Position numbers and translations under genes: made by a program
Assembly: GCA_019925795.1 (NCBI GenBank)
Contig: CM034300.1
Coordinates: 36,443,591-36,507,590 of the forward strand
Origin: Dendrobium chrysotoxum
Lineage: Eukaryota; Streptophyta; Magnoliopsida; Asparagales; Orchidaceae
Reading direction: 5' to 3'
DNA length: 64,000 nucleotides
Notes under the pieces: model-generated
Seen by the model: only the letters and a program-made list of their open reading frames with translations
Told to the model about the DNA's origin: nothing
Databases searched by the model: none
Part shown: positions 46,156 to 57,110 of the stretch, piece after piece
Position numbering within the stretch: the first letter of the stretch is position 1
Layout: every line of letters starts with the position of its first letter

Positions 46156-47965
46156 ATGGCTAACTTTGGTAATCGTAATACTGCTGAAGGTTATTCAATT
46201 ATATACCGCCATTATTTGATAACATATCTTTTAATTTTTGGAAAACTCGCATGTCCACTTTTCTTCAATCAATTGATTATCGCATGTGGATGCTCGTTAA
46301 GGATGGCTATGAACCACCGTTTAGAATGATCAATAATGTTAAAACTGAATTGCCTTTCACTTATTGGACTTTTGATGATCGTGACTTAGCCCAACTGAAT
46401 GCCAAATATTTGAACTATTTTTTTGTGCTTTAAAATCTGAGGATTACGTGCGTATTTCTACTTATACAACTGGCAAAGAATTTTGGGATAGATTGTGCAT
46501 CACTTATGAAGGTATAACTGAAGTCAAACAGTCTAGGTTAAACATATTGTTGCATAACTACAAATTTTTTTGCATGAAACCTATTGAGTCTATTTCTGAA
46601 ATGTATATTAGGTTCACTCAAATTGTCACTTTTTTGCATGCTTTAGGAAGAGAACTTATAAATTATGAAAAAGTGAACAAGATTTTGAGATGTCTTCCTT
46701 CTTCATTTGATGCTAAAATAACTGCAATTACTGAATCAAAAGATTTGAATAATTATTCTATTGACAACTTACTTGGGTCACTCATTGCTTATTATTAAGG
46801 GGTGAACCAAAGATAGCTTAATGCAGGTGAGAAGAAGAAGGAGAAAACTGTGGTGCTGAAGGCTAACAAAACTGACACTGATTCTTCCAGGTCTGATAGC
46901 GATGATGTTGCTTTAATCACTAGGCAATTCAAAAGCTTTCTAAGGAAGAAACATAAGAACTTTCAGATGTGGAACAAGGGTAAGTCCAGTAAAAATTTTA
47001 AGGGTTCTTCTGATACTATTTATTTTGAATGCAGGAAGCCTGGACACATTAAAGCTGATTGTCCTACACTTAAAGCTCACCCAAGCAAGAAAAAGAGTGG
47101 GGAGAAACCAAAATTCAGGAAGGATAAGAAAAGGATTTAAAAGGCATTCTAGACAGATTTCGCATCCGACTCTTCTAAGACTGAAGCTGAAGAGTAGGAA
47201 ACCAACTTGTGTTTGATGGAAGATGATCATTTTGGTCAGTCTGAACAGGAAGAGGCATGTGAGCTTACTTACAATCAATTATTTAAAGTGTCTAAAAGAA
47301 TTCATGCATCGTATAGAAAGTTTAAGAAAACTCATGCTAGCCTGAAACTAGAATTTCTAAATTTACAAAAAGAGCATGATTCTGTAGTTAAAGATCATTC
47401 CATACTTGACAGTAATCACATGTCTTTACTTGATGAATTTGATAAACTGAACAAAAAGTATTCTGATCTGATTACTGAGTATGATTCATTGAAAACCTCA
47501 CATGTTGATTTAGAAAGAGCTTTTAAAAAATTAGACAACATGGCATGTAAACTGGAGAGTAGTAATGGAGCATTGAAATTTAAAATTGGAAGTTTGAAGA
47601 AAGAAAATGAATTTTTGAAAGTTAAAATCAGTGCTTTTGAGAAAAATGAAACACATTCTACTTTTGCACAGTTTTATGCACCTCCACCTTTTGAAGAATT
47701 TGTTTCAAAATCATCAAAGTATGTTTCATTCAAACCTAGGAAGAGGCACTATTACCCACGTAGATTAGTTAACCCTTTTCCTAGTATTAGATATTTTTCT
47801 TGTGGCATGTTAGGACACATCTCCCACACCTGCGTTATTCATCGTAGTACACATTGGGTGTGGAGGCCCAAATTGTCTGTTTCATAGTACAATACACATG
47901 CATTGTATTCTTCTTTTCATAAGAAGGAACCCAAACCTGTTTGGATTCCTAAATCTGATGTTTGA
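46156..47965 (+). pseudogene. gag: Sirevirus Gag, copy G, multiply broken
   Basis: ATG at 46156 (Met-Ala-Asn-Phe). A frameshift follows within 20 codons near 46200. Open pieces: 46251-46433, 46448-46798 (ending in a stop after LLGSLIAYY), 46850-47140 (first knuckle with Cys changed to Tyr: YFECRKPGHIKADC) and 47207-47887 (coiled-coil-like part and second knuckle YFSCGMLGHISHTC, also Cys to Tyr). Ends TGA 47963-47965, 11 bases before pol. Confidence 0.9.
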
Positions 47966-47976
47966 TGATTTTGTAA

Positions 47977-50900
47977 GTGTGCTCTCACACAAGACCTCGT
48001 GAGAGCATGTGGTACCTGGACAACGGATGTTTAAGACATATGACTGGAGATGCAAATCAGTTCATTTCGCTAGAGGCCAGGGCTGGAGCAAGGTTGCACT
48101 TGGAGATAACATCACCAGGAGGGTGGTAGGTTCAGGTATAATTGGTGATTCAAAGAATTTTATGATTGATAATGTTTTGCTTATAGATGGACTGAAACAC
48201 AATCTGTTGAGCATCAGTCAACTTTGTGACAAAGGATACAGCATCAAATTTCTGTCCACTGGCTGCATTTTAAGCTTAAATAACAAAGTTGTTTTATAGG
48301 GACAAAGGATCAACAACGTCTACAAGCTGGATGTAAGTTGCATTAAAGCTGAAAATTTAATTTACTTAAAAACTACTGCAGATGAGTCTTGGTTGTGGCA
48401 TAGGAGATTGTGTCATGCCAATATGAAAACTCTTAGGAGAGTCACCCAAAAGGACTTAGTTAGAGGTGTGCCCAAGCTTAAGTTCACTAAGGACCACCTG
48501 TGTGATGCCTGTCAGTTAGGGAAGCAAGTCCAGTCCTCCTTTCACTCTATTAAGGACATTAGCACCTCTAGACCTTTAGAAGTCCTACACATGGATCTCT
48601 TTGGACCCATTAGCACTGCCAACTTAGGGGGTAGAGTCTATGGGTTTGTGATTGTAGATGACTACTCGAGGTTCACTTAGATTAAATATATGTCACATAA
48701 ATCTGAGTCATTTGATGAGTTTAGATCTTTCTCTACTTGGATTTAGAAGAAGTTAGGATGTGAGATTATTACCATCCATAGTGATCACGGGGAGAGTTTG
48801 AAAATGAAAGATTTAGAGTTTTCTATGAGGAGCAAGGGATTAGTCACAATTTTTCAGCTCCTAGGACCCCTCAGTAGAACGGGGTACCTGAAAGGAAGAA
48901 TAAGACCTTAGTGAAAGCCGCTAGAGCCATACTTGCTGAGTATTCACTTCCAAAATACTTTTGGGCTGAAGCGGTGAGCACTACCTGTTATGTGCTGAAT
49001 AAGATGAATGTTAGATCCAATCTAAACAAGATACCTTATGAGATTATTAAGGGTAGAACTCCAAACCTGTCCCACCTCCATGTCTTTGGCTATAAGGTTT
49101 CATTCTGAACAACGGGAAATCATCCTTAGGAAAGTTTGGCCACAAATCTGACGATGGAGTGTTCTTAGGCTATTCTAGTGTGGGGAAATCCTTAAGGGTG
49201 TTTAATAAGAGGACTTTGGTGATGGAAGAGATAACTCATGTGGTGTTTGATGAATCTGATGCTAAGATGACTAGAGTTGAGGAAGAAGAAGAGGTAGGGG
49301 AGATTACCTAAGGGGTTGAAAATACAAATCTAGAGGAAAGAGTAGAACTTCAAACCACTTTGCCTAGAGATTGGAGATATTCTTCGAGTCATCTAAAAGA
49401 AATGATCTTAGGAGACCCTTCTGAAGGTGTTAGGACTAGGCATGGACTTAGGAAGGAAGTAAACCACTCTGCCTTTATCTTAATGACTGAACCCACCCAC
49501 ATCAATCAAGCCATTTCTAATGAGTTTTGGATCTTAGCTATGCAAGAGGAATTGAATCAATTTGTAAGGAACAATATTTGGGAGCTAGTAGAAAGACCTT
49601 GGAATCAAAGTATAGTGGGAACCAAGTGGGTCTTTAAGAGTAATATGAATGATTCTGGTGTGGTGGTTAGGAATAAGGCAAGATTGGTGGCTAAGGGGTA
49701 TAATCAGATTGAAGGGATTGATTTTGAGGAGACCTTTGCCCCTGTAGCTAGATTCGAAGCTATTAGGGTGCTACTAGCCTTTGCTTGTTATAAGGGATTT
49801 AAGCTGTTTCAAATGGATGTCAAGAGTGTGTTTTTAAATGGGTTAATAAAAGAGGATATTTTTATAGAACAAACCCTAATTTTTGAGAGTTCCCAATATC
49901 CAAATCATATTTACAAATTAAAAAAGGCCTTATATGGATTGAAACAGGCACCCAGAGCTTGGTATAGAGGCTTAGCTCATTTCTGTTAGAAAGAGAGTTT
50001 GTTAAGGGGAGCGTAGACACCACCCTTTTTTGAGGAGAGTATAAGATGATTTACTCATTGTTCAAATCTATGTTAATGATATAATTTTTAGATCTTCTGA
50101 TAAATATTTATGTGATGAGTTTTTTAAAATAATGAGTAAGGAGTTTGAGATGAGTATGATGGGAGAATTATCCTACTTTTTGGAGTTTAGTATAAGGCAA
50201 ATGGATGATGGAACCTTTCTCAATCAATCTAAATACATTAAGGATATTTTGAAGAAATATGAAATGGATAAAGCCAAGCCAATCAACACTCCCATTAGCT
50301 CCTCTGTTTAGTTAGATAAGGATTCAAGTGGAAAATCTATTTATCAGAAGAAGTATAGAGAAATAATTGGATCACTACTTTACCTGACTACTAGCTGACC
50401 TAATATCATGTTTAGTGTTTATCTTTGTGCTAGGTTTCAAGCTGATCCTAAAGAGTCCCACCTAACTGCTGTTAAGAGAATTCTTAGATATCTTTAAGGG
50501 ACCCCAAACCTAGGAATCTGGTACCCTATGCACATCACCTCTTTTGAGATTATTGGATATTCTGATTCTGACTTTGCAGGATATAGGGTGGATAGAAAGA
50601 GCACTTCTTGAACTTGTTAATTCATAGGATATTCTTTAGTCTCCCGATCTAGTAGAAAATAGAACTCAATTGTACTTTCCACTGCTGAAGCTAAGTATAT
50701 TGCATTAGAAAGTTGTGTGGCCCAAGTTCTTTGGTTGAAGCAATAAGTCTTGGATTTAGGATTACTTGTGGGCACAATTTTTGTTCTATGTGATAATACT
50801 AGTGCCATCTGCATTTCTAAGAATCTAATCTAATATTCTAGAACCAAACACATTGATAAAAGGCATCACTTTATTAGGGACCATGTTACAAAAGGGGACA

Positions 50901-51019
50901 TTGAGCTACATCATGTATCAACTAAAAATCAGCTGACTGATATATTTACTAAACCACTGGCCTTTGACTCATTCAGCATTTTAAGGACCATATTAGGTGT
51001 GATTGACATAAATGCTTAA
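47977..51019 (+). pseudogene. pol: Sirevirus Pol polyprotein, copy G, multiply broken
   Basis: Starts at the GTG homologous to the other copies; the protease triplet is Asp-Asn-Gly. It contains the pre-integrase zinc site (48393-48560, ending CDACQLGK), a TAG at the codon also hit in copy D (48297-48299), integrase fragments with several stops and a deletion in HSDHGG (near 48790), RT (49360-49989) with GTKWVFK and YGLKQAPRAW, an altered YVND box (about 50070), and RNase H to 51019 with a TAG at the same codon as B and C (near 50659). Not functional. Confidence 0.92.
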
Positions 51020-52335
51020 TTCTGATGACTACTGATTTCTGATTTGTCTGTTTTTCATTTTATTTCTGTTAGTTAGCTGTTTGATTTGATTATCTATTTT
51101 TTGTTGTTTTTGTATTTCTGTTAATTTTTATTTTAGCCTTGGTGCTAGTTTGATTTGAGTATTTATTTTGATGTGATTTCCTACTTATTTTTATTTACTA
51201 TTTCATCTCTTTTGTTTACTATTTTATCTCTTTTAAAATTCGATCACTGCTCACTACTACTGATAAATTTGATTTATGACTAAGAGTTTTGCCTTGTTTT
51301 TATTTGGAAGCTGGTAAGCAGTGATTGATTCCACTGGATCTATTAAAGGGAAGAAATATTGATGATTTTTTCACTTCCTCTAACTCCTTTAATGGTGTAT
51401 TGTTTCTTTTGGATAAAAATCTTCTTCAAAATAAAAAATTTGGTTTTTGAAATAGAGATCTATTTTATCTTCCTACAATAATCTACCTCATATGAATAGT
51501 ATGTTCAAAGTTTTGAGTCATTATTATGATTTTCTAAACCAAGTGATTGCACTTATCATATGATGTATGGTTTTTATTTTGTGAATTACTCTTCCTTATT
51601 ATAGAGAGTGAGCTTTATTGTCTTTTATGTCTGGAAGGTAATTTTATAGCTGAGATTCTTTAACAATTTTGAGAGGGAGAAAGATGCGCAAAGAGCGCCA
51701 AAATAAAAAGAGGCATAAAATTAGCCCAAACTGAAAAGATGCGCAATGTCGCCAAAAAATTGAAAGAATACATAAAGTGTATCAAAAATCAAAAGATGCA
51801 TAAAGCGCCAAACAAATTGAAAAAGGGGCACAAAATTAGCCCACAAAGAAATAGGCTTTCTTCCCTTTCAGATCTTTAAATGTCTTAGAAAAATCCATGC
51901 ACCCTTAATATTTTCAAAAGCTTGAGACGAAAATCATGATTTCTGATTTCTTACTTAGTAATACTATTATATCAGATATTTTTATAGAATGAGGCTTGAA
52001 AGAATCTCTTTTTGAATCTAATTTCTTTTCTTCTGAATTAGATTTTTATTTTGAACGGAATTTGCATCTATAAGGTGTCCGAGGTGGAAGTTACAAAAGT
52101 TAATTTTCCAACTTTTCTGGATTTCAGCGCTGTCGATCGTCTTCTTATTAGTTTTTGGATTTAAAATCAAGGAAAAATTCTGATTTACTGGAGCAGATCG
52201 ATTAAAAAAAATTTGTTATTTTTGTGTCTCTCATTTTGAGTTATTTTACTCTAATTTTGTTTTTCGTTATACTGTATGTGTTTTTTTTATCCCTGATCTT
52301 TCATCTCCATCTTTCATCTTTTTTCATTTTTTCTT
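51020..52335 (+). other. Spacer between pol and env-like region, copy G
   Basis: T-rich and non-coding. The structured double module is at about 51680-51850 (AAAGATGCGCA...GAGGCATAAAATTAGCCC, twice, with ACATAAAGTGTATC between). No genes seen. Confidence 0.7.
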
Positions 52336-52860
52336 CACATCATCCTGGACGATCTTCTTTCTCCTGGATAATCCATACATCATCCTGGATGATCCCTTCA
52401 AATCATCCCCACTCTGATCATACTGCTGAGATGCATCAATTATTGGTGATCGTCCTGGATGATCCTTCCATCATCCTGGACGATATGATCCATACTTCCT
52501 GATCAAACAACTGAGAATGCACCAATTATTATTCATCATCCTGGACGATCCACCTCATCATCTTGGATGATCCACGTGTCAGCAGTTGGACGATTCAAAC
52601 TCGGCCCATCCTATACATTTATGGTATATCGTCCTGGATGATCCACCTAATCGTCCTAGACGATACTTTTCATCAATGGTCATCTGGCTTGACTCCTCAG
52701 GATGATCGCCTGTCTCTAATCATCCTGGACAATTTCTGATCGTCCCGGATGATCCAACTACCTTTTTGACAAATTGTTCTGGCCATCATAATTACTCCTA
52801 TCATCCTGGATGATCATGTGATTGTACAGGATGATCCGGCCGATTTCTATTTTAACAGCC
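52336..52860 (+). promoter_or_regulatory. Palindrome cluster and TATA-like box upstream of the env-like ORF, copy G
   Basis: About 13 palindrome copies (CATCCTGGACGATC, GTCCTGGATGATCC and decayed forms) at 52338-52838, then TATTTTAA at 52848-52855, about 60 bp before the ATG. It matches copy D in order and spacing. Confidence 0.6.
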
Positions 52861-52916
52861 ATTTTCTTCAGCTTTCTTCACACCTCTCTTCCCATACTTC
52901 CTCTCTTGTATTTCTA

Positions 52917-53357
52917 ATGGCTGGTGGGAAGCGATCTAGGCAAAAGGGTGTGAGCTCCTCGCAGGAAAATGTCGATCCCTGCTTTCCAAATACAGCCGAT
53001 CAGGCTGCCTTTGAACGATATCTTGAAGTGGGAATCACACAGTACAAAATCATAAACCCCCCTGCTCTTACCTACCATGTCCTAGATCTGTTTGTGCATA
53101 CCTCCCTCACCTTTATCCTCACCCTGGCCTTCCCGTTTAGCCTTGAACTTCTCCAAGTCTTCTTCGCCAATCTTCGCATCTCCATTGACTACTCCACTCT
53201 TCACTCCTATGTTAATCAGCGACCTGTAGAACTCACAGCCCAGGATTTTCATAATATCCTTCATCTCTCTGTCACTGGCAATAAACTCCATACCCTTATT
53301 TCTGATTCTGATTATGATTGGAGTGTCGCCAATCGCTTCCTTAGAAATACCAATGCA
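52917..53357 (+). pseudogene. Sirevirus env-like ORF, copy G, 3'-truncated
   Basis: ATG at 52917 by agreement with copy D (Met-Ala-Gly-Gly start); the open frame also extends upstream to 52818, but that part lies in the palindrome cluster. It is open through Phe-Phe-Ala-Asn-Leu and Val-Thr-Gly to Phe-Leu-Arg-Asn-Thr, where homology to D ends; the last few residues to 53381 come from unrelated DNA. There is no internal stop in the ~147 homologous codons. Role unknown. Confidence 0.82.
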
Positions 53358-53432
53358 TCTGTTGACCTCATTTTTATATGAGGTCAGTAGGACCCATCCA
53401 GACCCCAGATCAATCCTGACCCCAGATCAATC
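53358..53432. repeat. Junction DNA with inverted repeat and 17-bp tandem repeats
   Basis: It begins with GACCTCATTTTTATATGAGGTC (7-bp arms GACCTCA/TGAGGTC) near 53366 and continues as two copies of a 17-bp unit (AATCCTGACCCCAGATC). The tandem continues after solo LTR F at 55102-55137, so this is one locus split by the LTR. Confidence 0.7.
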
Positions 53433-55101
53433 TGTTGTAAATCTAGTTTTAATGATGACAAACATGTTTGTATTCTGTTTTGCTTGGCTAATCTATTTTA
53501 GGTACAAAAGATCAAAAGTAATACAAGCCATCTCAAGATCGAGTCCAAATGTGTCTAAATGTACTATTTTCCTTTTCTTGAGTCAATTATAATATAACTG
53601 ATCCCCTAGCTAAGTAACCTTGCACACACACTCAGGGGGAGAGCTTGCGTGAATTAGAGTTTATGTTCAATTTTTTGTTCAGATCGTCCTGGAAGATATT
53701 CACATCATCTTGGACGATCAAGTAAAAATAGAAACCCTAATTAAGGAGACCAAGTTAAGTCTGTCTAATTAAGCTGATCGTCCTAGACGATCCATATATC
53801 GTACGGGATGATATGCTCATATCAAAATTCTCAGCTGCCAGATCAAGTTAGGCAAGTTTTTATTTTAAGATATTTGGTCTGATCGTCCCGGACGATACGT
53901 GTATCATCCTGGACAATCAAGTACAATCATGCCTAAATTTGTCTGGTGATTAAGGAAAGAAATTAATGTTTAATTGATACGATCACATCATCTGGGACAA
54001 GCGCAAGATCATCCAGGATGATCATGATCGTCTAGTGTGTTTCAGCTATACGTCTAGAGCGGTGCTCAGGATGATTTTGGCACTTTTTGAACTAATCGTA
54101 CAAGACAATATCCTTATTGTCCCAGATGATCCAGTCATTTTTAGGTCATCAAGCACAAGTTTCTCTGGACAACCAGAGCGGTCTTCTGGACAAAATTCCT
54201 GAATCTACACTAATCATCCCGGACGATCACAAAATCGTACGAGACGATCTAAACTACTTTCTCCACTGACCGTCTAGAAGAGCCAGATCATCCAGGCTAA
54301 AATAGCTGATTTTGAACTGATCGTACGGGATGATCTATGATCTATCGATCATCCTGGATGATCTTGGTCAACCAGTTGAGATTTAGGGAAAATTTTGAGC
54401 CCTCCTTTAAAAGATCTTTTTCTTCCAATAAGAAAGATCTTTTGCCACTTTCCTTTCCAGAGAAACCTTAGAGAGAGAGAGAGAGTTTGGGAGAGAGAGA
54501 GAGAGGATCTTATGAGGGGGAGTTTGTGAGGGATTCACAAAGGTTGCTCCAAGCAAGGATCAGAGTCATCTTCTCTATTCTTCTTCTCTCATCGTGTCGG
54601 TGTTCTTTGCGGGATGATCATTCGTAAGAAGATCTGGGTTCTCTGCCCGCTTTAGGAGGAAGCGAAAGGAGTTCAGGTTCTCTGCCTGCTTCAGGAGGAA
54701 GCAAAAGGAGGTTAGGTTCTGTGCCTCACTATGTAGGTGGAAAGGAGTTTTTTTACATGCTTCTCCACCTTGCTGTAGGAGCAGAATGAGAGTCACTTTG
54801 GTTTAGTGCAATACCTGGAGGGGAGGCTCCCGGCAATGGATGTAGGTCAGGTTGACCGAACCACTATAAAATTTTATGTGTTCTTTCTGATTACTTTTTA
54901 CACTTTAGTTTTTTTGTGATTATCTGCTTGGGTGAAATCTTTGTTTGATCTTTTCTTTTGTGTGTTTTACTTATTTCTGCTGTAAATCATCGAAAAGATT
55001 TTTTACTATTGCTCTCGAATTTTTAAATAACCAATTCACCCCCCCTTTTGGTTAGCCTCGGGACTAGTTCATCAGGGCTTAACAACCCTATCAAACTTTC
55101 A
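53433..55101 (+). repeat. Solo LTR F with perfect target duplication
   Basis: 1669 bp, TGTTGTAAATCTAG to CTTTCA, flanked by CAATC on both sides (53428-53432 and 55102-55106). It does not belong to copy G, which is cut 75 bp earlier. D/F/G subtype with strongly decayed palindromes (53685-54370). Leader repeats 54640-54720. Confidence 0.96.
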
Positions 55102-55155
55102 CAATCCTGACCCCAGATCAATCCTGACCCCAGATCAACACAACTTGAGACCCAT

Positions 55156-55440
55156 CTAGACTCTAGAATCTTTCTAGATTTCAGTCCCTAGAATCTACTC
55201 TAGACCCTAAGATTTTTTAAGCTAATCCAGACTCTAGAATCTTCCTAGATTTTAGTCCCTAGGATCTAATATAGACCCTAGGATTTCTTTAAGCTGATCT
55301 AGACTCTAGAATCTTCCTAGATTTCTATCCCTAGGATCTACTCTAGACCCTAGGATTCCCTTAAGCTGATCTAGATTCTAGGATCTTCTTAGATTTCAAT
55401 CCCTAGGATCTGCTCTGACCCTAGGATTCCTTAAAATTTA
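55156..55440. repeat. About 72-bp tandem repeat, four copies
   Basis: Units start (C/T)AGA(C/T)TCTAG at about 55156, 55227, 55299 and 55371 and contain TCCCTAGGATCTA and GACCCTAGGATT. Divergence between units is moderate. No coding capacity. Confidence 0.75.
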
Positions 55441-56449
55441 TCTTGATCCTAGGATCAATATGATCTTAGATCAATCCAGATTCAAATTAATCTTAATCCC
55501 ATATTAATTTTAAACTCAGTTCAATCAAATTCCATGCTAATTTAAATCCTAGGATCCATTTAGGCTCTATCCTCTAGCATCTATTTAGGACCTAGTATTC
55601 TTCAAGATCATAGATCTTAGGATGACTAGACCTTGACATCCTTATAGTCCCTAAATCCTCGGACTTTCCCATACCCTAGGTTTCTTTTAGATTCCAAAAC
55701 CTTTTAGCATTCCTAGGTCTTAGGAATTCTAGAGGACCCCAGACCTTAAGGTTTCTTAAACTCTAGAATCCTTCTAGATCTTAGACCCTAGGATTCTTCC
55801 AAATTTCAAGCTCTAGGATCCAATATAGATCTTAGACTAATTTAGATCTTCATTCAATTCAAACTCCAATCAAATCCAGACTTCAAACCCCTCAAAACCA
55901 TGAACCTATCCTAATTTCAAGTCTACTTCAGACCTTGATCCTATCTCTGATCAAGCTTCAACCCTATCCTATCAATTATGATCTTTAAATGATCACAAAT
56001 GATTTGGGTAATCCAAACCCTATCATTCAAAATCAAAATCCAGCTTAAAACCAGATTTCCAGACTCAAATCCAAGGCCAAAGGTCTAAGTCCTAAAAGCC
56101 TTTTCCAGGGAATCTTTGAACATTTCAAAACCCTATCAAATGACCTCTGATTCAGAGTCTGTCAGTTCCACATTGATGTAACATGTCTCTATAGGAAACC
56201 CTCCAAATTTGAGCTCATTCTGAGGTCTCCAACCTAGAAATTGAATTGAAATCTAAAGGCTATAAAACCTTCAAATATTTACAATCTATGCCACTCGACC
56301 TACCACCCAGTGGATCCTGACCTTGAAGCCTTCTCCAAACCCTCAAACCACTTCCACACCCTTGAGTATGATCCATTGAGCAATAAACTGTTTTTTGCTG
56401 GACTCAATTTGACCCCTATCTGATCAGGGGTCAAAATGACCAAAATAAC
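55441..56449. other. Non-coding DNA, no recognised feature
   Basis: C/T-rich text with many CCTAG/GATC pieces that look like worn continuations of the 72-bp repeat up to about 55830. I see no ORF, RNA gene or LTR ends. Confidence 0.5.
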
Positions 56450-57110
56450 CCTATGGGGTATAAATAGTCACTTTGAACAAAGTGAGCTCCAAATCAAATG
56501 CAACCACCTCCAGCAAGTTTCAATCATCAAACCAAACCTGTTTGACCCAAAACTAGCCCCTAGGTCAATCTAGTTGACCAAGTCAACCAGGTTGACCAAA
56601 CAAGCCCTTTAGGGTCAAAATATGTCATTTTGACCAAATGACCTCATCAGACCTTGGGACCACCTCCATTGGCCTCCAAACATCATTTGAAATCTGTTGA
56701 TCCCATTCCCAGACCCTGGACCCACCTGGTTGACCAAGTCAACCAGGGTTGACCTAAAGGCTCAATAAGGGCCTAAATAGGTCATTTTGACCAAATGACC
56801 TCCCCAGACCTTGAGACCACCACCAGTAGAGTCAAAATATTATTCTGAACTGGTTGGACCCAATCCCTAACCCTGGGTCAACTTGGTTGACCAAGTCAAC
56901 CTAGTTGACCCATTAGGCCCACTAAGGGCCTAAATAGGTCAATTTGACCTAAATAACCTATTTAAATCCCATAAACACATCTACTAGACTTCAAACATCA
57001 AGTCAAATTCATTGAGCCCAAACCCTAACACTTGGTCAACCTGGTGGACCAGGTCAACCCAGGTTGACCAATTCAAACCTTTAAACTTTTCTACTTTGAA
57101 TCAAACTCCA
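56450..57110. repeat. About 157-bp tandem repeat with GGTTGACCAAGTCAACC motif
   Basis: The near-palindrome GTTGACCAAGTCAACC recurs at about 56573, 56729 and 56886, and in changed form at 57054. Between them, GGGCCTAAATAGGTCATTTTGACC and CCAGACCTTGAGACCACC text repeats. TTGACC is a W-box core, but origin as a repeat is simpler than a regulatory role. A TATA-like GTATAAATAG lies near 56458. Confidence 0.65.

Larger units (their letters stand above)
44392..53357 (+). mobile_element. Sirevirus copy G, strongly decayed, 3' end missing
   Basis: 5' LTR, PBS, gag, pol, spacer, palindrome cluster and the first ~147 codons of the env-like ORF; no PPT and no 3' LTR. The homology to copy D stops at about 53357 and unrelated DNA follows. 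Many stops and shifts in every gene make it the oldest-looking copy. It starts inside the CCCTAAA array. Confidence 0.93.

Noticed and set aside
53082..53291. Antisense frame in the env-like ORF of copy G
   Set aside because: Antisense shadow; a similar one is seen in copy D (28599-29015).
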